From positions 1-52,107 of the forward strand of contig SVSG01000014.1 in the NCBI GenBank assembly GCA_015064415.1: a stretch of DNA of 52,107 bases, given 5' to 3'. A program made the position numbers and the translations under genes. This document shows, in pieces, positions 1 to 8,385 of this stretch. The stretch is from Oscillospiraceae bacterium. GTDB taxonomy: Bacteria; Bacillota; Clostridia; Oscillospirales; CAG-272. Positions within the stretch are counted from its first letter, which is position 1. The number at the start of each line of letters is the position of its first letter. Under the pieces are notes generated by a model. The model worked only from the letters and a program-made list of their open reading frames with translations, did not search any database and had not been told where the DNA came from.

Positions 1-284
1 TTCATATGCTTTCCGTGATATACGAGCACACGATCTCCGACGGCTATATTATCAACCGCCGAACCTACCTTTATAACGTGTCCGATCCCGCAATAACCGA
101 GCGTTTTCGGGAAATTATCTCCGCCCGCATTGGGCATCGCCATAATGTTAGCGCGTTCAGTGCCGCCGCTGACGACAGTGTATTCCATATCGGTCAATAC
201 TTCGTTTTCCTTTAATTCGCGGACGTCTACCTCCCAAAGCTCTGCTTTGTGTGTTGCTGTAAAAACTATCTGTTTGCTTTTCAT
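1..284 (-). CDS. zinc-type MDR alcohol/polyol dehydrogenase, N-terminal part (truncated by window edge)
   Basis: The reading frame runs from an ATG at 284-282 to the window edge with no stop, giving about 94 residues that begin MKSKQIVFTATHKAEL. The segment reads as the GroES-like N-terminal domain of medium-chain dehydrogenases: a hydrophobic strand, an acidic turn, VVSGGTERANIM, then GYCGIGHVIKVGSAV and a VGDRVLVYHGKH stretch, which matches the G-Y-x-G-x-G-x-V...GDRV pattern of the family. A good ribosome binding site (AGGAAAG) sits 6 nt before the ATG. It is the last visible gene of the minus-strand operon and presumably oxidises a sugar or polyol with NAD(P). Codon use is more AT-rich than in the upstream genes (ATA, ACA, GCA frequent), so it may have a separate origin. 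The substrate cannot be told. Confidence 0.7.
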   Translation of the reverse strand, partial: MKSKQIVFTATHKAELWEVDVRELKENEVLTDMEYTVVSGGTERANIMAMPNAGGDNFPKTLGYCGIGHVIKVGSAVDNIAVGDRVLVYHGKHM

Positions 285-376
285 TATCGCTTTCCTACCT
301 GTATTTTTAAATTTCTTCTCAGTCAAATATCGTTCATTGTGGGATCATGGCAAGGCCGATGATAGATCTGCGACGT

Positions 377-1519
377 TTACACGGGGGAAAGTGAAACAAA
401 ACGATGTGTTTGTGCAGATTCCCTTGCGCCAAGGCAGATCTCGGCACTGTTTATCCCGTGTGCCAAGGTTGATGCGGAGAACTCCAGCCCCTGCATCACG
501 CGCACAAAGTTTTGTGCAAGCATGGCATCACCGCCGAAGTGTGTGCTTTTTTCATCTTGAAACGTGTAGGTTTCGGTGACCTTTTCCGTATGGTGATGCA
601 GCGTTACAACACCTGTGCGGAAGTCGAATTCCAAGGTGCCAAGATAACCGATCAACCGCGCGCCGCGGCCGCCTGCATTTGCACGCACGATAAAATTCTG
701 CGAATAAACCACGTGCATACCATTCTCGTATTGCACCAGCATACTGCCGCTATCCTCGTTCCCCGTATCCACCGCAAAGCAGCAGTACTCGCCCGGGACG
801 GTGCCGTCCTGCAGCTTTTGCACGTTCTGGGGGCTTTCGGGGCAGCGCTCGCGCTCGTCACAATCCCGGCACTTAAGCCCTGCCGGCTTATTGCCCTTGA
901 AAACCTGCTTGGATTTCATCGCGCAGACACTTGTCGGCTTGATGCCTCCCAGAAGATAGTTAATATAGTCAATGTCGTGCGTGGCCTTTTGCAGAAACAG
1001 CCCACCCGTTTCCCCTTCGTCACGGTACCACTTATGATAATAGCCGCGCGCGTAATGCACATTGTTATACGCCTGCACGTGTGCGATCTCACCGATCTTC
1101 CCACTATCAAGGATCTCCTTGATGTGTGCCACAAGCGGGGTCAGGCGCAACGGAAAGGAAACAACCGTCTTTTCGCTCCAATCCAAAATCCCCTTTAATT
1201 TTTCAAGGTCCTCATAGGTCGTGCAAACCGGCTTTTCCAAATACATGGGGATTTTTTTGCTTGCCGCAAGAAGCGCGTATTTGGTGTGCAATGAGCAACG
1301 TGTGCCAATACAAACGCCGTCAAGCTGCTCTTTTTCCAACATCTCCTCGGCGTTGCTGTAAAAGCGGCAATCCTCAACACCGTTTTTCTGCGCGCTTTTT
1401 CTTGCCCCCTCCTCATTCGGGTCGGCAACGGCAACAATTTGCACTTGTCCGGTACGCAATAGCTCCTTCACCACCGTACGCATGCGGGTTCCGTATCCTA
1501 TAATAGCTACACGTTTCAT
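377..1519 (-). CDS. Gfo/Idh/MocA family NAD(P)-dependent oxidoreductase
   Basis: 380 residues starting MKRVAIIGYGTR. The N-terminal Rossmann fold carries the GYGTRMR nucleotide loop, EKP at 95-97 (the conserved catalytic lysine motif of the family), and the C-terminal alpha/beta domain has KATHDIDYINYL at about 178-189. I prefer the internal ATG at 1519 over an upstream ATG at 1540 because AAAGGA lies 9 nt before it. A small cysteine cluster (Cys217, 220, 226; CRDC..RERCPES) interrupts the C-terminal domain; such a cluster occurs in a subset of this family and may bind zinc. It follows the SDR and AroD-like genes on the same strand and probably reduces or oxidises a sugar or cyclitol intermediate in the same pathway. 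The substrate is unknown. Confidence 0.85.
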   Translation of the reverse strand: MKRVAIIGYGTRMRTVVKELLRTGQVQIVAVADPNEEGARKSAQKNGVEDCRFYSNAEEMLEKEQLDGVCIGTRCSLHTKYALLAASKKIPMYLEKPVCTTYEDLEKLKGILDWSEKTVVSFPLRLTPLVAHIKEILDSGKIGEIAHVQAYNNVHYARGYYHKWYRDEGETGGLFLQKATHDIDYINYLLGGIKPTSVCAMKSKQVFKGNKPAGLKCRDCDERERCPESPQNVQKLQDGTVPGEYCCFAVDTGNEDSGSMLVQYENGMHVVYSQNFIVRANAGGRGARLIGYLGTLEFDFRTGVVTLHHHTEKVTETYTFQDEKSTHFGGDAMLAQNFVRVMQGLEFSASTLAHGINSAEICLGARESAQTHRFVSLSPV

Positions 1520-1632
1520 TCTGTTTTTTCCTTTCATCATAAAACCTGAAGTGTAAAAAGCTTCTTACGGCGAGCATCTTTTTTTGCCGTAATTATACTC
1601 GATTGGGAAGGTGGGGGGCTTTGCTTCATTTT

Positions 1633-2382
1633 TTATCTGTGGCCAGGGCCCAGGGTTCTGCCGCCGTCCACCACGACGTTTTGCCCTGTGATAAAATCCT
1701 GCCCTGCCAAAAACAGCACCGTTTCGGCAATATCCAAGGGTGTACCGGAATGCCCCGTTTGTCCAAGGAAGGTCATATGCTCGCGCTTGACGCCGCCGCG
1801 CTCGATCGCGCCGGGGGAGATACAGTTCACACAGATATTGTACTCGCCCACCTCCATGGCAAGCGCCCGCGTCATACCGATCAGCCCCGCCTTGGCGGCG
1901 GCGTAATCCACGCGGTCATAAAGGCCGCACAGCGCGGCGATCGAGGAAATGTTGATGATCTTGCCGTAGCGCTTTTCCATCATCGCGGGCAATACCGCCT
2001 GCGCGCAGTACATGGCACCCTTGAGGTTGGTATCAATGACGAAATCCCACGTTTCGGGCTCCGCCACGGCAAAGCGCGTCAGCTTTTTGAGCAGTGCCGC
2101 ACTGCCGCCCGCGTTGTTCACCAGAATATCCACGCCACCGAAACGCGCGGTCGCCTCGGCTACGTATGTTTTGATCTTTTCTCTGTCGCGCACGTCGCAA
2201 ACAGCCGTCATTACCGACACACCCAGTGCCTCGATCTCCGCGGCGGTTTGCGTCGCATTTTCCGCGTTATAATCGCACACGATCACGTTTGCGCCCTCAC
2301 GTGCGAAGGAAAGCGCGATCTCCTTGCCGATATTTTTGCCCGCACCCGTGACCATCACGGTGCGCCCTTCAAACCTTTTCAT
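1633..2382 (-). CDS. short-chain dehydrogenase/reductase (SDR, FabG-like)
   Basis: 249 residues. Classical SDR features are all present: the TGAGKNIG cofactor loop at 12-19, an acidic residue after the second strand (CDYNAEN, favouring NAD over NADP), NNAGG at 89-93, catalytic Ser146/147 in INISS, and the YAAAK active site at Tyr160-Lys164. The C-terminus is the usual VDGGRTLG. The ATG at 2382 is chosen; a GTG immediately precedes it, and the upstream gene ends 6 nt away, so the two are translationally close. The length is typical of the family. It sits between an AroD-like enzyme and a Gfo/Idh oxidoreductase, suggesting oxidation of a hydroxyl group on a cyclic or sugar acid substrate. The exact substrate is not deducible. 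Confidence 0.9.
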   Translation of the reverse strand: MKRFEGRTVMVTGAGKNIGKEIALSFAREGANVIVCDYNAENATQTAAEIEALGVSVMTAVCDVRDREKIKTYVAEATARFGGVDILVNNAGGSAALLKKLTRFAVAEPETWDFVIDTNLKGAMYCAQAVLPAMMEKRYGKIINISSIAALCGLYDRVDYAAAKAGLIGMTRALAMEVGEYNICVNCISPGAIERGGVKREHMTFLGQTGHSGTPLDIAETVLFLAGQDFITGQNVVVDGGRTLGPGHR

Positions 2383-2388
2383 CACGTC

Positions 2389-3192
2389 TTACCTGATCTT
2401 TCTCATATTTTCCACGATGGTCGCCGCAGTGCGCAGGTCTAACTGCTCCATCGTACTGTCCGCGTGGAAGCGATCCACGCAAAAAGCGATATGTCCGCCA
2501 AGCAGGGGGTTCAGAATGCGCGAGGGGCCCCCTGCGGCACCGCCCGCGTGATAACTGACGGGTGTTTTCAGCTCCTTTTTGAGCAGTAGCATCCCGCGCA
2601 GGCACTCCGCAAGATCCTCCTCGGTCTTTGCCGTTGTCACGATCTTGATGATGTCGGGCCCGCGCTTTTCCAAAAACAGCGCCAGCTCCACCACCTGCTC
2701 CGCGCTCATCACCGTGCCGGGGTGGCAGGAAAGCAGGACCTCCGCGCCCATCCCGTGCACGCGCTCGATCAGGGCGCATTGCTGTTCGATCACCGCCGCG
2801 TCCGTCACGATCTCGCGCGGATTCCCCTTGGTGAAGGAATAAACGTCCTCTCCGCAAAAGCCGCTTTTGGAGGGCAGATGATAGGTATATCCTTGGATAT
2901 CAATGCCTGCGGCACCCGCCTTTACGGCGCGCAAGAGCGCCTCGGTGCGTGCCTCCTCTGTGGGAACATTGCTGCCCGGATAATACAGCGCCAGCATCGG
3001 CAGCTTGCAGCCGGCAATAATTTGTTGCAGATCCTCGGTTTCGGTCGATTCCAAACGGGACAGATGCAGATCCAGCATCGTGGCGCCGTCATAAAAGCAA
3101 TTCTGTGCCTCGGCGATCGCGGCGCGCACGCTCCTCTCCCTGATTACACCCGCCAACGCGGGGGACGGGAGCTGTGACAATTTTTGTTTCAT
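2389..3192 (-). CDS. type I 3-dehydroquinate dehydratase-like (AroD-family) TIM-barrel protein
   Basis: 267 residues. The order of landmarks matches type I dehydroquinases: a histidine at the end of a strand (VLLSCH, His157), the Schiff-base lysine 26 residues later (DIIKIV, Lys183), and a phosphate/carboxylate-type arginine 42 residues further (PSRILNPLLGG, Arg225), close to the spacing of His143, Lys170 and Arg213 in E. coli AroD. The start at 3192 has an excellent GGAGGTGAT site. It is longer and more divergent than housekeeping AroD (about 220-255 residues) and lies in a catabolic-looking operon beside an AraC regulator, so it may dehydrate or cleave a quinate-like or keto-deoxy sugar substrate rather than serve shikimate synthesis. 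That role is inference; the fold assignment is firm. Confidence 0.75.
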   Translation of the reverse strand: MKQKLSQLPSPALAGVIRERSVRAAIAEAQNCFYDGATMLDLHLSRLESTETEDLQQIIAGCKLPMLALYYPGSNVPTEEARTEALLRAVKAGAAGIDIQGYTYHLPSKSGFCGEDVYSFTKGNPREIVTDAAVIEQQCALIERVHGMGAEVLLSCHPGTVMSAEQVVELALFLEKRGPDIIKIVTTAKTEEDLAECLRGMLLLKKELKTPVSYHAGGAAGGPSRILNPLLGGHIAFCVDRFHADSTMEQLDLRTAATIVENMRKIR

Positions 3193-3210
3193 CAGATCAC
3201 CTCCACGCAC

Positions 3211-3239
3211 AGTATAGCATTTTGCGCAGGGTGTGTAAA
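3211..3239 (-). promoter_or_regulatory. sigma-A-type promoter for the aroD-like operon
   Basis: Read on the minus strand: TTTACA, 17 nt, TATACT, with the ribosome binding site and start of the AroD-like gene about 20 nt downstream. It faces the promoter of the AraC gene across a short divergent region, the usual layout for a local activator. Confidence 0.65.
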
Positions 3240-3278
3240 TGTGCGATATGATATTTTTATATAATCTGATACAATATC

Positions 3279-3307
3279 TTGACAAAATCCGCGTGCTGTA
3301 TTACAAT
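3279..3307 (+). promoter_or_regulatory. sigma-A-type promoter for the araC-like gene at 3338
   Basis: TTGACA at 3279-3284, a 17-nt spacer and TACAAT at 3302-3307. The start codon with an AAGGAGG site lies 30 nt downstream. Confidence 0.75.
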
Positions 3308-3337
3308 AAAAGCAGTAAAAACAAGGAGGCGCATCCC

Positions 3338-4111
3338 ATGTCTTTTTCCGATCTCAGTGTTGTGCAAGTTCTTTCCGCCCATATGATGTTCCACGAAAAG
3401 GATGCATGCGGCGGTTGGGAAAATCGACCCCATAGTGCCATTATCCTGCGCCTTGAGGGGGAAACGGTGTATGACTGTGCCACGGGGCAGATCCGCTCTA
3501 ACGCCACGCATCCCATACTGTTGCCAAAGGGTGCGAGCTACATGTGGCGCTGTCTTGCCGAGGGGCACCGGCTTCATATCGAATTTGATACCGATCTGAC
3601 CGCACCCTGTCCTCTGGCCTTTCAGGTATCGGACACCGAACGCCTGCGCGCGCTGATCGCGCGGGAGATTGAGGTCTGCGCCGCGCGCGCCCCGCATTGG
3701 CAGCTGCAGGCGCGGGCGATCGTCTACGAATGCCTCCACCTGCTTTTTTCTGCGCAGAGCGCGGAAGGGGCCTATCTCCCGCCTCAAAAGCTGCAAAAGC
3801 TCCGCCCCGCCGTGGACTATCTGCACGCGCATTACGCCAAGGCGCTCTCCAACGACGCACTGGCGGCCCGCTGCGGCGTCAGCACCGTGTATTTTCGCAA
3901 GCTTTTCACCGCCGCCATGGGCACCTCGCCCATTCAATACCTGCACCGCTTGCGCGTGGAAAAAGCCAAGGAGATGCTAAAAAGTGACTACGGCACGCTT
4001 TCGGACGTGGCCGTCAGCGTGGGGTACCCCAACGTGTTCCACTTTTCCAAAATGTTCAAAGCCATTGTGGGCGTCGCCCCCGGCGCATACGCAAAGGGGC
4101 ACCGCGCCTGA
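3338..4111 (+). CDS. AraC family transcriptional regulator
   Basis: 257 residues from the ATG preceded by CAAGGAGGCGCATCCC. The N-terminal part (about 1-150) is a cupin-like sensing domain (LRLEGETVYD, then a LLPKGASYMWRCL loop). The C-terminal 95 residues hold two helix-turn-helix motifs: LSNDALAARCGVSTVYFRKLF and LSDVAVSVGYPNVFHFSKMF, ending with the usual G-x-x-P-x-x-Y. It is divergent from the AroD-like/SDR/Gfo operon, with facing promoters in 145 bp, so it most likely senses the substrate of that operon and activates it. No ligand can be deduced. Confidence 0.92.
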   Translation: MSFSDLSVVQVLSAHMMFHEKDACGGWENRPHSAIILRLEGETVYDCATGQIRSNATHPILLPKGASYMWRCLAEGHRLHIEFDTDLTAPCPLAFQVSDTERLRALIAREIEVCAARAPHWQLQARAIVYECLHLLFSAQSAEGAYLPPQKLQKLRPAVDYLHAHYAKALSNDALAARCGVSTVYFRKLFTAAMGTSPIQYLHRLRVEKAKEMLKSDYGTLSDVAVSVGYPNVFHFSKMFKAIVGVAPGAYAKGHRA

Positions 4112-4195
4112 TCTCCGCTTGTGAAAAAAATGACGGAATTTTCGCATTTATGAAAAAACGCCAATTTTTTGTCTCACTTTTATCTATAATCACGA

Positions 4196-4224
4196 TTGAC
4201 AGATTTGCGCACATGTAGTATAAT
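4196..4224 (+). promoter_or_regulatory. promoter of the pflB-pflA transcript
   Basis: TTGACA at 4196-4201, a 17-nt spacer and TATAAT at 4219-4224. Transcription would begin about 20 nt before the riboswitch aptamer. Confidence 0.8.
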
Positions 4225-4250
4225 AAATGTACATTCGCACAATATATAGC

Positions 4251-4350
4251 GTACTGCTGACGGATCGGGTGAGTTATACACCGTGTAGTGCGCGGGCGGC
4301 ATGCCGCCTTTTTGCCGACCGTCTGGGCAGTCCACGTGGGCTGTCTTTTT
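4251..4350 (+). ncRNA. ZTP riboswitch (pfl RNA motif) in the pflB leader
   Basis: The leader between promoter and pflB has the parts of the ZTP (pfl) class: a 5' portion CTGACGGA followed by a small stem-loop GGGTG...CACC and GTAGTGCG (4256-4292), a variable stem GGCGGCATGCCGCC (4295-4308), and the 3' signature CCGACCGTCTGGGCAG (4317-4330), close to the consensus CCGCCTGGGCA. This signature runs straight into a hairpin ending in TTTTT (about 4325-4350), which would be the ligand-controlled terminator. ZTP riboswitches sense purine-precursor accumulation when 10-formyl-tetrahydrofolate is short, and turn on formate-supplying genes such as pfl; the motif was named for this context. The match is by eye, not by covariance model. 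Confidence 0.8.
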
Positions 4351-4388
4351 GTTTTCTTGATACCACCGCCAAAAAGGAGGATATAAAA

Positions 4389-6623
4389 ATGATGGAATAT
4401 GCACAATGGGAAGGATTTGCGGGCAAGGAATGGAAGGAATCCATCAACGTCCGTGATTTTATTCAGAATAACTACACCCCCTACGAGGGAGACAGCAGCT
4501 TCCTCGCAGGCCCCACCGCGCGCACGAATGAATTGATGGAAAAGTTCCGCGCGCTGCTGGCCGAGGAGGTCAAGAACGGCGGCCTTCTGGACATCGACAC
4601 CGAGACCGTCTCCTCGCTTGCCAACTATGCCCCCGGCTATCTGGACAAGGAAAAGGAGCTGATCGTGGGTCTGCAGACCGACGCGCCCCTGAAGCGCGGC
4701 GTGCACCCCTTCGGCGGCATCCGCATGGCACGCTCTGCCTGCGCCGCCTACGGCTATCAGCTCTCGGATAAAATCGAGGAGGCGTTCCACTACCGCACCA
4801 CGCACAACGACGGCGTGTTCCGCGCCTACACCGATGAGATGCGTGCCGCACGCCACATCGGCATCATGACGGGTCTGCCCGACGCTTACGGCCGCGGCCG
4901 TATCATCGGTGACTACCGCCGCGTGGCACTGTACGGCGTGGATGCGCTGATCGAGCAGAAGAAGGCGGACAAGCAGCAGTACGGCACGTTGCTGATGAAC
5001 CAGGAGAACATTCAACTGCTGGAGGAGATCGCCCGCCAGATCGACTTTCTTGGCAAGCTCAAGAAAATGGCGGAAAGCTATGGCTTTGACATCAGCCAGC
5101 CCGCTACGAACGCCCGCGAGGCGATCCAGTGGACCTACTTCGGGTATCTGGCCGCCATCAAGGAGCAAAACGGCGCCGCCATGTCGATGGGCCGCGTCAG
5201 CACCTTCTTTGATATTTACATCCAGCGCGACATCGAGCGCGGCATCCTTACCGAGGAGAGCGCCCAGGAGCTGATCGACGATTTCGTAATGAAGCTTCGC
5301 ATGGCGCGCCTCCTGCGCACGCCTGAGTACAACGAGCTGTTCGGCGGCGACCCCATGTGGATCACCGAAAGCGTGGGCGGTATGGCCATTTCCGGCAAGA
5401 CGCTGGTCACCAAATCCTCGTTCCGTGTTCTGCATACGCTTTACAACCTCGGCTCCGCGCCCGAGCCCAACCTCACGGTCCTGTGGTCCGAGCATCTGCC
5501 CGAGGGCTTTAAGAAATTCTGCGCGCAGGTCTCGATCGACACCGACTCCATCCAGTACGAGAGCGATGATCTGATGCGCCCCGAGTACGGCGACGATTAC
5601 GGCATTGCCTGCTGCGTGTCCGCGATGCGCATCGGCAAGCAGATGCAGTTCTTCGGCGCGCGTTGCAACCTGCCCAAGCTCCTTTTGCTTGCCCTCAACG
5701 GCGGCTATGACAACATGACCGGAGTGAAGATCGGCCCGCAGTTCGAGCCGTACGTGGGCGACGTGCTGGATTACGAGGCCGTGACCTCCCGCTTCAAGGT
5801 ATATCTGGAGTGGCTGTGCCGCCTGTACGTGAACACGATGAACGTCATTCACTTCATGCACGATAAGTATGCGTATGAGAAGATCCAGATGGCGTTGCAC
5901 GATACCAAGGTGGAAAGACTGATGGCCTTTGGCGTTGCGGGACTTTCCGTGATCACCGACTCGCTTTCCGCCATCAAGTTCGCAAAAGTCCACCCCGTTC
6001 GCGACGAAAACGGTTATATTGTGGATTTTGAAACCGAGGGCGACTTCCCCAAATACGGCAACGATATCGACGACGTGGACGATATTGCGCGCGGCATGCT
6101 CTCCGACGTGATCACCGAGCTGCGCAAGACCCCGACCTACCGCAACGCGGTGCATACGCTCTCCGCGCTCACCATCACCTCGAACGTGGTGTACGGCAAG
6201 AAGACCGGCTCCACCCCCGACGGGCGCAAAAAGGGTGAACCCTTTGCCCCCGGCGCCAACCCGATGCACAACCGCGAGCAGAACGGCGCACTCGCCTCGC
6301 TCAACTCGCTGGCTAAGATGCCCTATGATTGCTGCCGCGACGGCATTTCCAACACCTTCTCGATCGTGCCCGAGGCACTTGGTCGTGACAAGGCGGATCG
6401 CGTGAACAATCTGGTCAACATTCTGGACGGCTATTTCATCCAGCACGCGCATCACATCAACGTCAACGTCCTCAACAAGGAGACGCTGATGAAGGCATAC
6501 GAGCATCCCGAGGAATACCCGAATCTGACCATCCGCGTGTCCGGCTACGCCGTACACTTCAACAAGCTCTCGCGCGAGCAACAGCGCGAGGTCATCAGCC
6601 GCACCTTCCACGAGGTTCTTTGA
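4389..6623 (+). CDS. pflB: pyruvate formate-lyase (formate C-acetyltransferase)
   Basis: 744 residues, the normal length. This glycyl-radical enzyme converts pyruvate and CoA to acetyl-CoA and formate in anaerobic fermentation. The thiyl-radical pair is visible as Cys408-Cys409 in [12 protein letters not shown], and the glycyl radical site is Gly719 in [11 protein letters not shown] near the C-terminus. DYRRVALYG and PNLTVLWS are also typical of true PFL rather than of diol or glycerol dehydratases. The start has an AAGGAGG site 9 nt upstream. It is followed with a 1-nt overlap by its activase and preceded by a ZTP riboswitch, so its formate is probably tied to one-carbon and purine demand as well as to energy metabolism. 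Confidence 0.96.
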   Translation: MMEYAQWEGFAGKEWKESINVRDFIQNNYTPYEGDSSFLAGPTARTNELMEKFRALLAEEVKNGGLLDIDTETVSSLANYAPGYLDKEKELIVGLQTDAPLKRGVHPFGGIRMARSACAAYGYQLSDKIEEAFHYRTTHNDGVFRAYTDEMRAARHIGIMTGLPDAYGRGRIIGDYRRVALYGVDALIEQKKADKQQYGTLLMNQENIQLLEEIARQIDFLGKLKKMAESYGFDISQPATNAREAIQWTYFGYLAAIKEQNGAAMSMGRVSTFFDIYIQRDIERGILTEESAQELIDDFVMKLRMARLLRTPEYNELFGGDPMWITESVGGMAISGKTLVTKSSFRVLHTLYNLGSAPEPNLTVLWSEHLPEGFKKFCAQVSIDTDSIQYESDDLMRPEYGDDYGIACCVSAMRIGKQMQFFGARCNLPKLLLLALNGGYDNMTGVKIGPQFEPYVGDVLDYEAVTSRFKVYLEWLCRLYVNTMNVIHFMHDKYAYEKIQMALHDTKVERLMAFGVAGLSVITDSLSAIKFAKVHPVRDENGYIVDFETEGDFPKYGNDIDDVDDIARGMLSDVITELRKTPTYRNAVHTLSALTITSNVVYGKKTGSTPDGRKKGEPFAPGANPMHNREQNGALASLNSLAKMPYDCCRDGISNTFSIVPEALGRDKADRVNNLVNILDGYFIQHAHHINVNVLNKETLMKAYEHPEEYPNLTIRVSGYAVHFNKLSREQQREVISRTFHEVL

Positions 6624-7324
6624 TGGAGGGGCGCGTCCATTCGATACAAACGCTGGGGACGGTTGACGGCCCCGGCGTTCGTTTCGTTCTGTTTATGCAG
6701 GGTTGTCCCTTGCGATGCGGCTTTTGCCACAATCCCGACACGTGGGATGCGGGCGGCGGCAAGACGGTCACGCCCGAGGAGATCCTGAAAAACGCGACCC
6801 GTTACAGGGCTTATTTCGGAAAAGAGGGTGGCATTACCGTTTCGGGCGGCGAGCCGCTCATGCAAGCGGAGTTTGTGCGCGAGCTGTTCACGCTTTGCAA
6901 AAAGGCGGGTCTGCACACGGCGCTTGACACCTCCGGTTGCCTTTGGAACGAGAAGGTGGAGGCGCTTTTAGAGGTGACCGACCTGGTGCTTCTTGACCAC
7001 AAGATGCCGGACGAGGCGCGTTACCGCGCGCACATCGGCTGCGGCATCGACGCTCCCGAGCGTTTTCTTGCCGAGCTGGACGCGCGCCATATCCCCACCT
7101 GGCTGCGCCGCGTCATCGTGACGGGAATCAACGATACGATAGAGGACAATCGCGCACTTTTTGCGCTGAAAAACACCTACCCGTGTGTGAAAAAGATCGA
7201 GCTTTTGCCCTTTCACAAGTTCTGCTACACCAAGTACGAAAAAATGGGGCTCCCCTTCCCCTTCGGCGACAAGCCCGCCACCTCGGCGGCGCAAATTGAA
7301 ACCATCACGAAAGAATTTGAGTAA
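6623..7324 (+). CDS. pflA: pyruvate formate-lyase activating enzyme (radical SAM)
   Basis: 233 residues. The radical-SAM cluster motif CPLRCGFC (Cys28, Cys32, Cys35) binds the 4Fe-4S cluster that cleaves SAM and abstracts hydrogen from PflB Gly719. VSGGEPLMQ at about 74-82 is the SAM-binding GGE motif, and LDTSGC and LLDHK are further family signatures. There is no extra ferredoxin-like insert, as expected for a PFL activase rather than a glycerol-dehydratase activase. The ATG overlaps the pflB stop codon (TGATG), so the two are translationally coupled. Confidence 0.95.
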   Translation: MEGRVHSIQTLGTVDGPGVRFVLFMQGCPLRCGFCHNPDTWDAGGGKTVTPEEILKNATRYRAYFGKEGGITVSGGEPLMQAEFVRELFTLCKKAGLHTALDTSGCLWNEKVEALLEVTDLVLLDHKMPDEARYRAHIGCGIDAPERFLAELDARHIPTWLRRVIVTGINDTIEDNRALFALKNTYPCVKKIELLPFHKFCYTKYEKMGLPFPFGDKPATSAAQIETITKEFE

Positions 7325-7326
7325 AG

Positions 7327-7360
7327 AAAACACCCCGACGGAGCACCGTCGGGGTGTTTT
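7327..7360 (+). terminator. intrinsic terminator after pflA
   Basis: A 15-bp stem with a 4-nt loop (AAAACACCCCGACGG / CCGTCGGGGTGTTTT). It lies between convergent genes and can serve both strands. Confidence 0.9.
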
Positions 7361-7366
7361 CTTATG

Positions 7367-7696
7367 CTAAAAAATCCCTTTATTATACTTTATCATTGCA
7401 TAAAAGCTGACAGCCATTCCCGCAATGATACCGACGATCAATTCAATCACGCCAATGATAACAAGAAATTCAAGCTGCGTTCGTTCAAAGGCGAAAAAAA
7501 GCGCGCCAAACACGGTGATCGCCACACCGATAAGCAGCGTCCCCAGCCCCACAAGCTTGCCAAACGGCTTCCTGTTTTCCTCGGTCACACGCCTTCTGTG
7601 ATAGGCGTGGAGAGAGGATATATTCCCCATCATATTGATGATACCGAGCACGGCAATCAGCACACCTAAGCTTAGCATTGTGATAAATACGGCCAT
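7367..7696 (-). CDS. small integral membrane protein, function unknown
   Basis: 109 residues, start MAVFITMLSLGV preceded by AAGGAGATTGTT. Three hydrophobic segments are visible at about 2-24, 47-69 and 76-99, separated by a basic loop HAYHRRRVTEENRK after the first. It follows the tyrosine phosphatase gene by 10 nt on the same strand, so they are probably cotranscribed. I do not recognise a family; the basic cytoplasmic loop and the operon partner give only a weak hint of an envelope role. Confidence 0.75.
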   Translation of the reverse strand: MAVFITMLSLGVLIAVLGIINMMGNISSLHAYHRRRVTEENRKPFGKLVGLGTLLIGVAITVFGALFFAFERTQLEFLVIIGVIELIVGIIAGMAVSFYAMIKYNKGIF

Positions 7697-7706
7697 AACA
7701 ATCTCC

Positions 7707-8171
7707 TTATTTGATATCAAGCGTGTCCAGAAGAGCGGTGCAGCCCTCCAGCACGTCGGCATAGGTGCGGTCAAACTCGCCCGTGTACCACGGGTCGGCA
7801 ACGTCATCCTCGCGCCCCGCATACGACAACAGCTTGTGAATTTTTCCCGCAGGATCGCCGCCAAGCATACGGTGCATATTGCGGATGTTCGCGCTGTCCA
7901 TCCCGATAAACAGATCGTATTTTTCGTAATCGTCACGGCGCAGCTGCACGGCGCGCTTGCCTTCAGAGGATAGCCCGTGGCGCGCAAGCTCGCGGCGCGC
8001 GGGCGGATAGACGGGATTGCCCACGCCGTTCCAGATCTCTTCCGTGCTGGTCGCACAGGACGCGACCGTGACCTTATCGGCAAGGCCGCGCTTTTGCAAC
8101 AGATCGCGCATGACGATCTCCGCCATCGGCGAGCGGCAAATGTTGCCGTGGCAAACAAACATGATCTTCAA
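7707..8171 (-). CDS. low-molecular-weight protein tyrosine phosphatase
   Basis: 154 residues if started at TTG (MKIMFVCHGNICRSP), which gives the normal N-terminus and spacing to an AGGAG site; an ATG three codons later is the alternative. The phosphate-binding loop C-x5-R-S is Cys7-His-Gly-Asn-Ile-Cys-Arg13-Ser14, and the general-acid aspartate lies in the VADPWYTGEFD motif near the C-terminus. Such cytoplasmic phosphatases dephosphorylate tyrosine- or arginine-phosphorylated proteins and often accompany envelope or capsule genes. Here the partner is only a small membrane protein. Confidence 0.92.
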   Translation of the reverse strand: MKIMFVCHGNICRSPMAEIVMRDLLQKRGLADKVTVASCATSTEEIWNGVGNPVYPPARRELARHGLSSEGKRAVQLRRDDYEKYDLFIGMDSANIRNMHRMLGGDPAGKIHKLLSYAGREDDVADPWYTGEFDRTYADVLEGCTALLDTLDIK

Positions 8172-8233
8172 AACCTCACGCTCCTTTTCCCCTCTCACCG
8201 CGTTGCGGCAAAGGGCAAGATCTTTCCAACTAA

Positions 8234-8262
8234 AGTATAGCATAACTTCTTCCAAAAAGCAA
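8234..8262 (-). promoter_or_regulatory. promoter for the phosphatase/membrane-protein operon
   Basis: On the minus strand: TTGCTT, 17 nt, TATACT. It is back-to-back with the glycerate kinase promoter, and a CCCCC-GTTTC-GGGGG inverted repeat lies between them at about 8279-8293. Confidence 0.7.
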
Positions 8263-8310
8263 GTCCCCGCGAAAATTCCCCCCGTTTCGGGGGTAAAATG
8301 CGACAATCTC

Positions 8311-8339
8311 TTGACAAAAAGGCGGGATTTTATTACAAT
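8311..8339 (+). promoter_or_regulatory. promoter for glycerate kinase
   Basis: TTGACA at 8311-8316, a 17-nt spacer, TACAAT at 8334-8339. The start codon follows 46 nt downstream with a GGAGGGG site. Confidence 0.8.
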
Positions 8340-8385
8340 AAGGGTAGAAGATCCGTCGGAGTGACGACGGGACGGAGGGGTTTTT

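Noticed and set aside
6-579. Small plus-strand open frames at the left edge
   Set aside because: They are antisense to the MDR and Gfo/Idh genes, which have domain motifs and ribosome binding sites.
4056-6611. 851-codon open frame antisense to pflB
   Set aside because: It mirrors pflB codon bias, contains no recognisable domain and has no ribosome binding site; pflB on the other strand is unambiguous.
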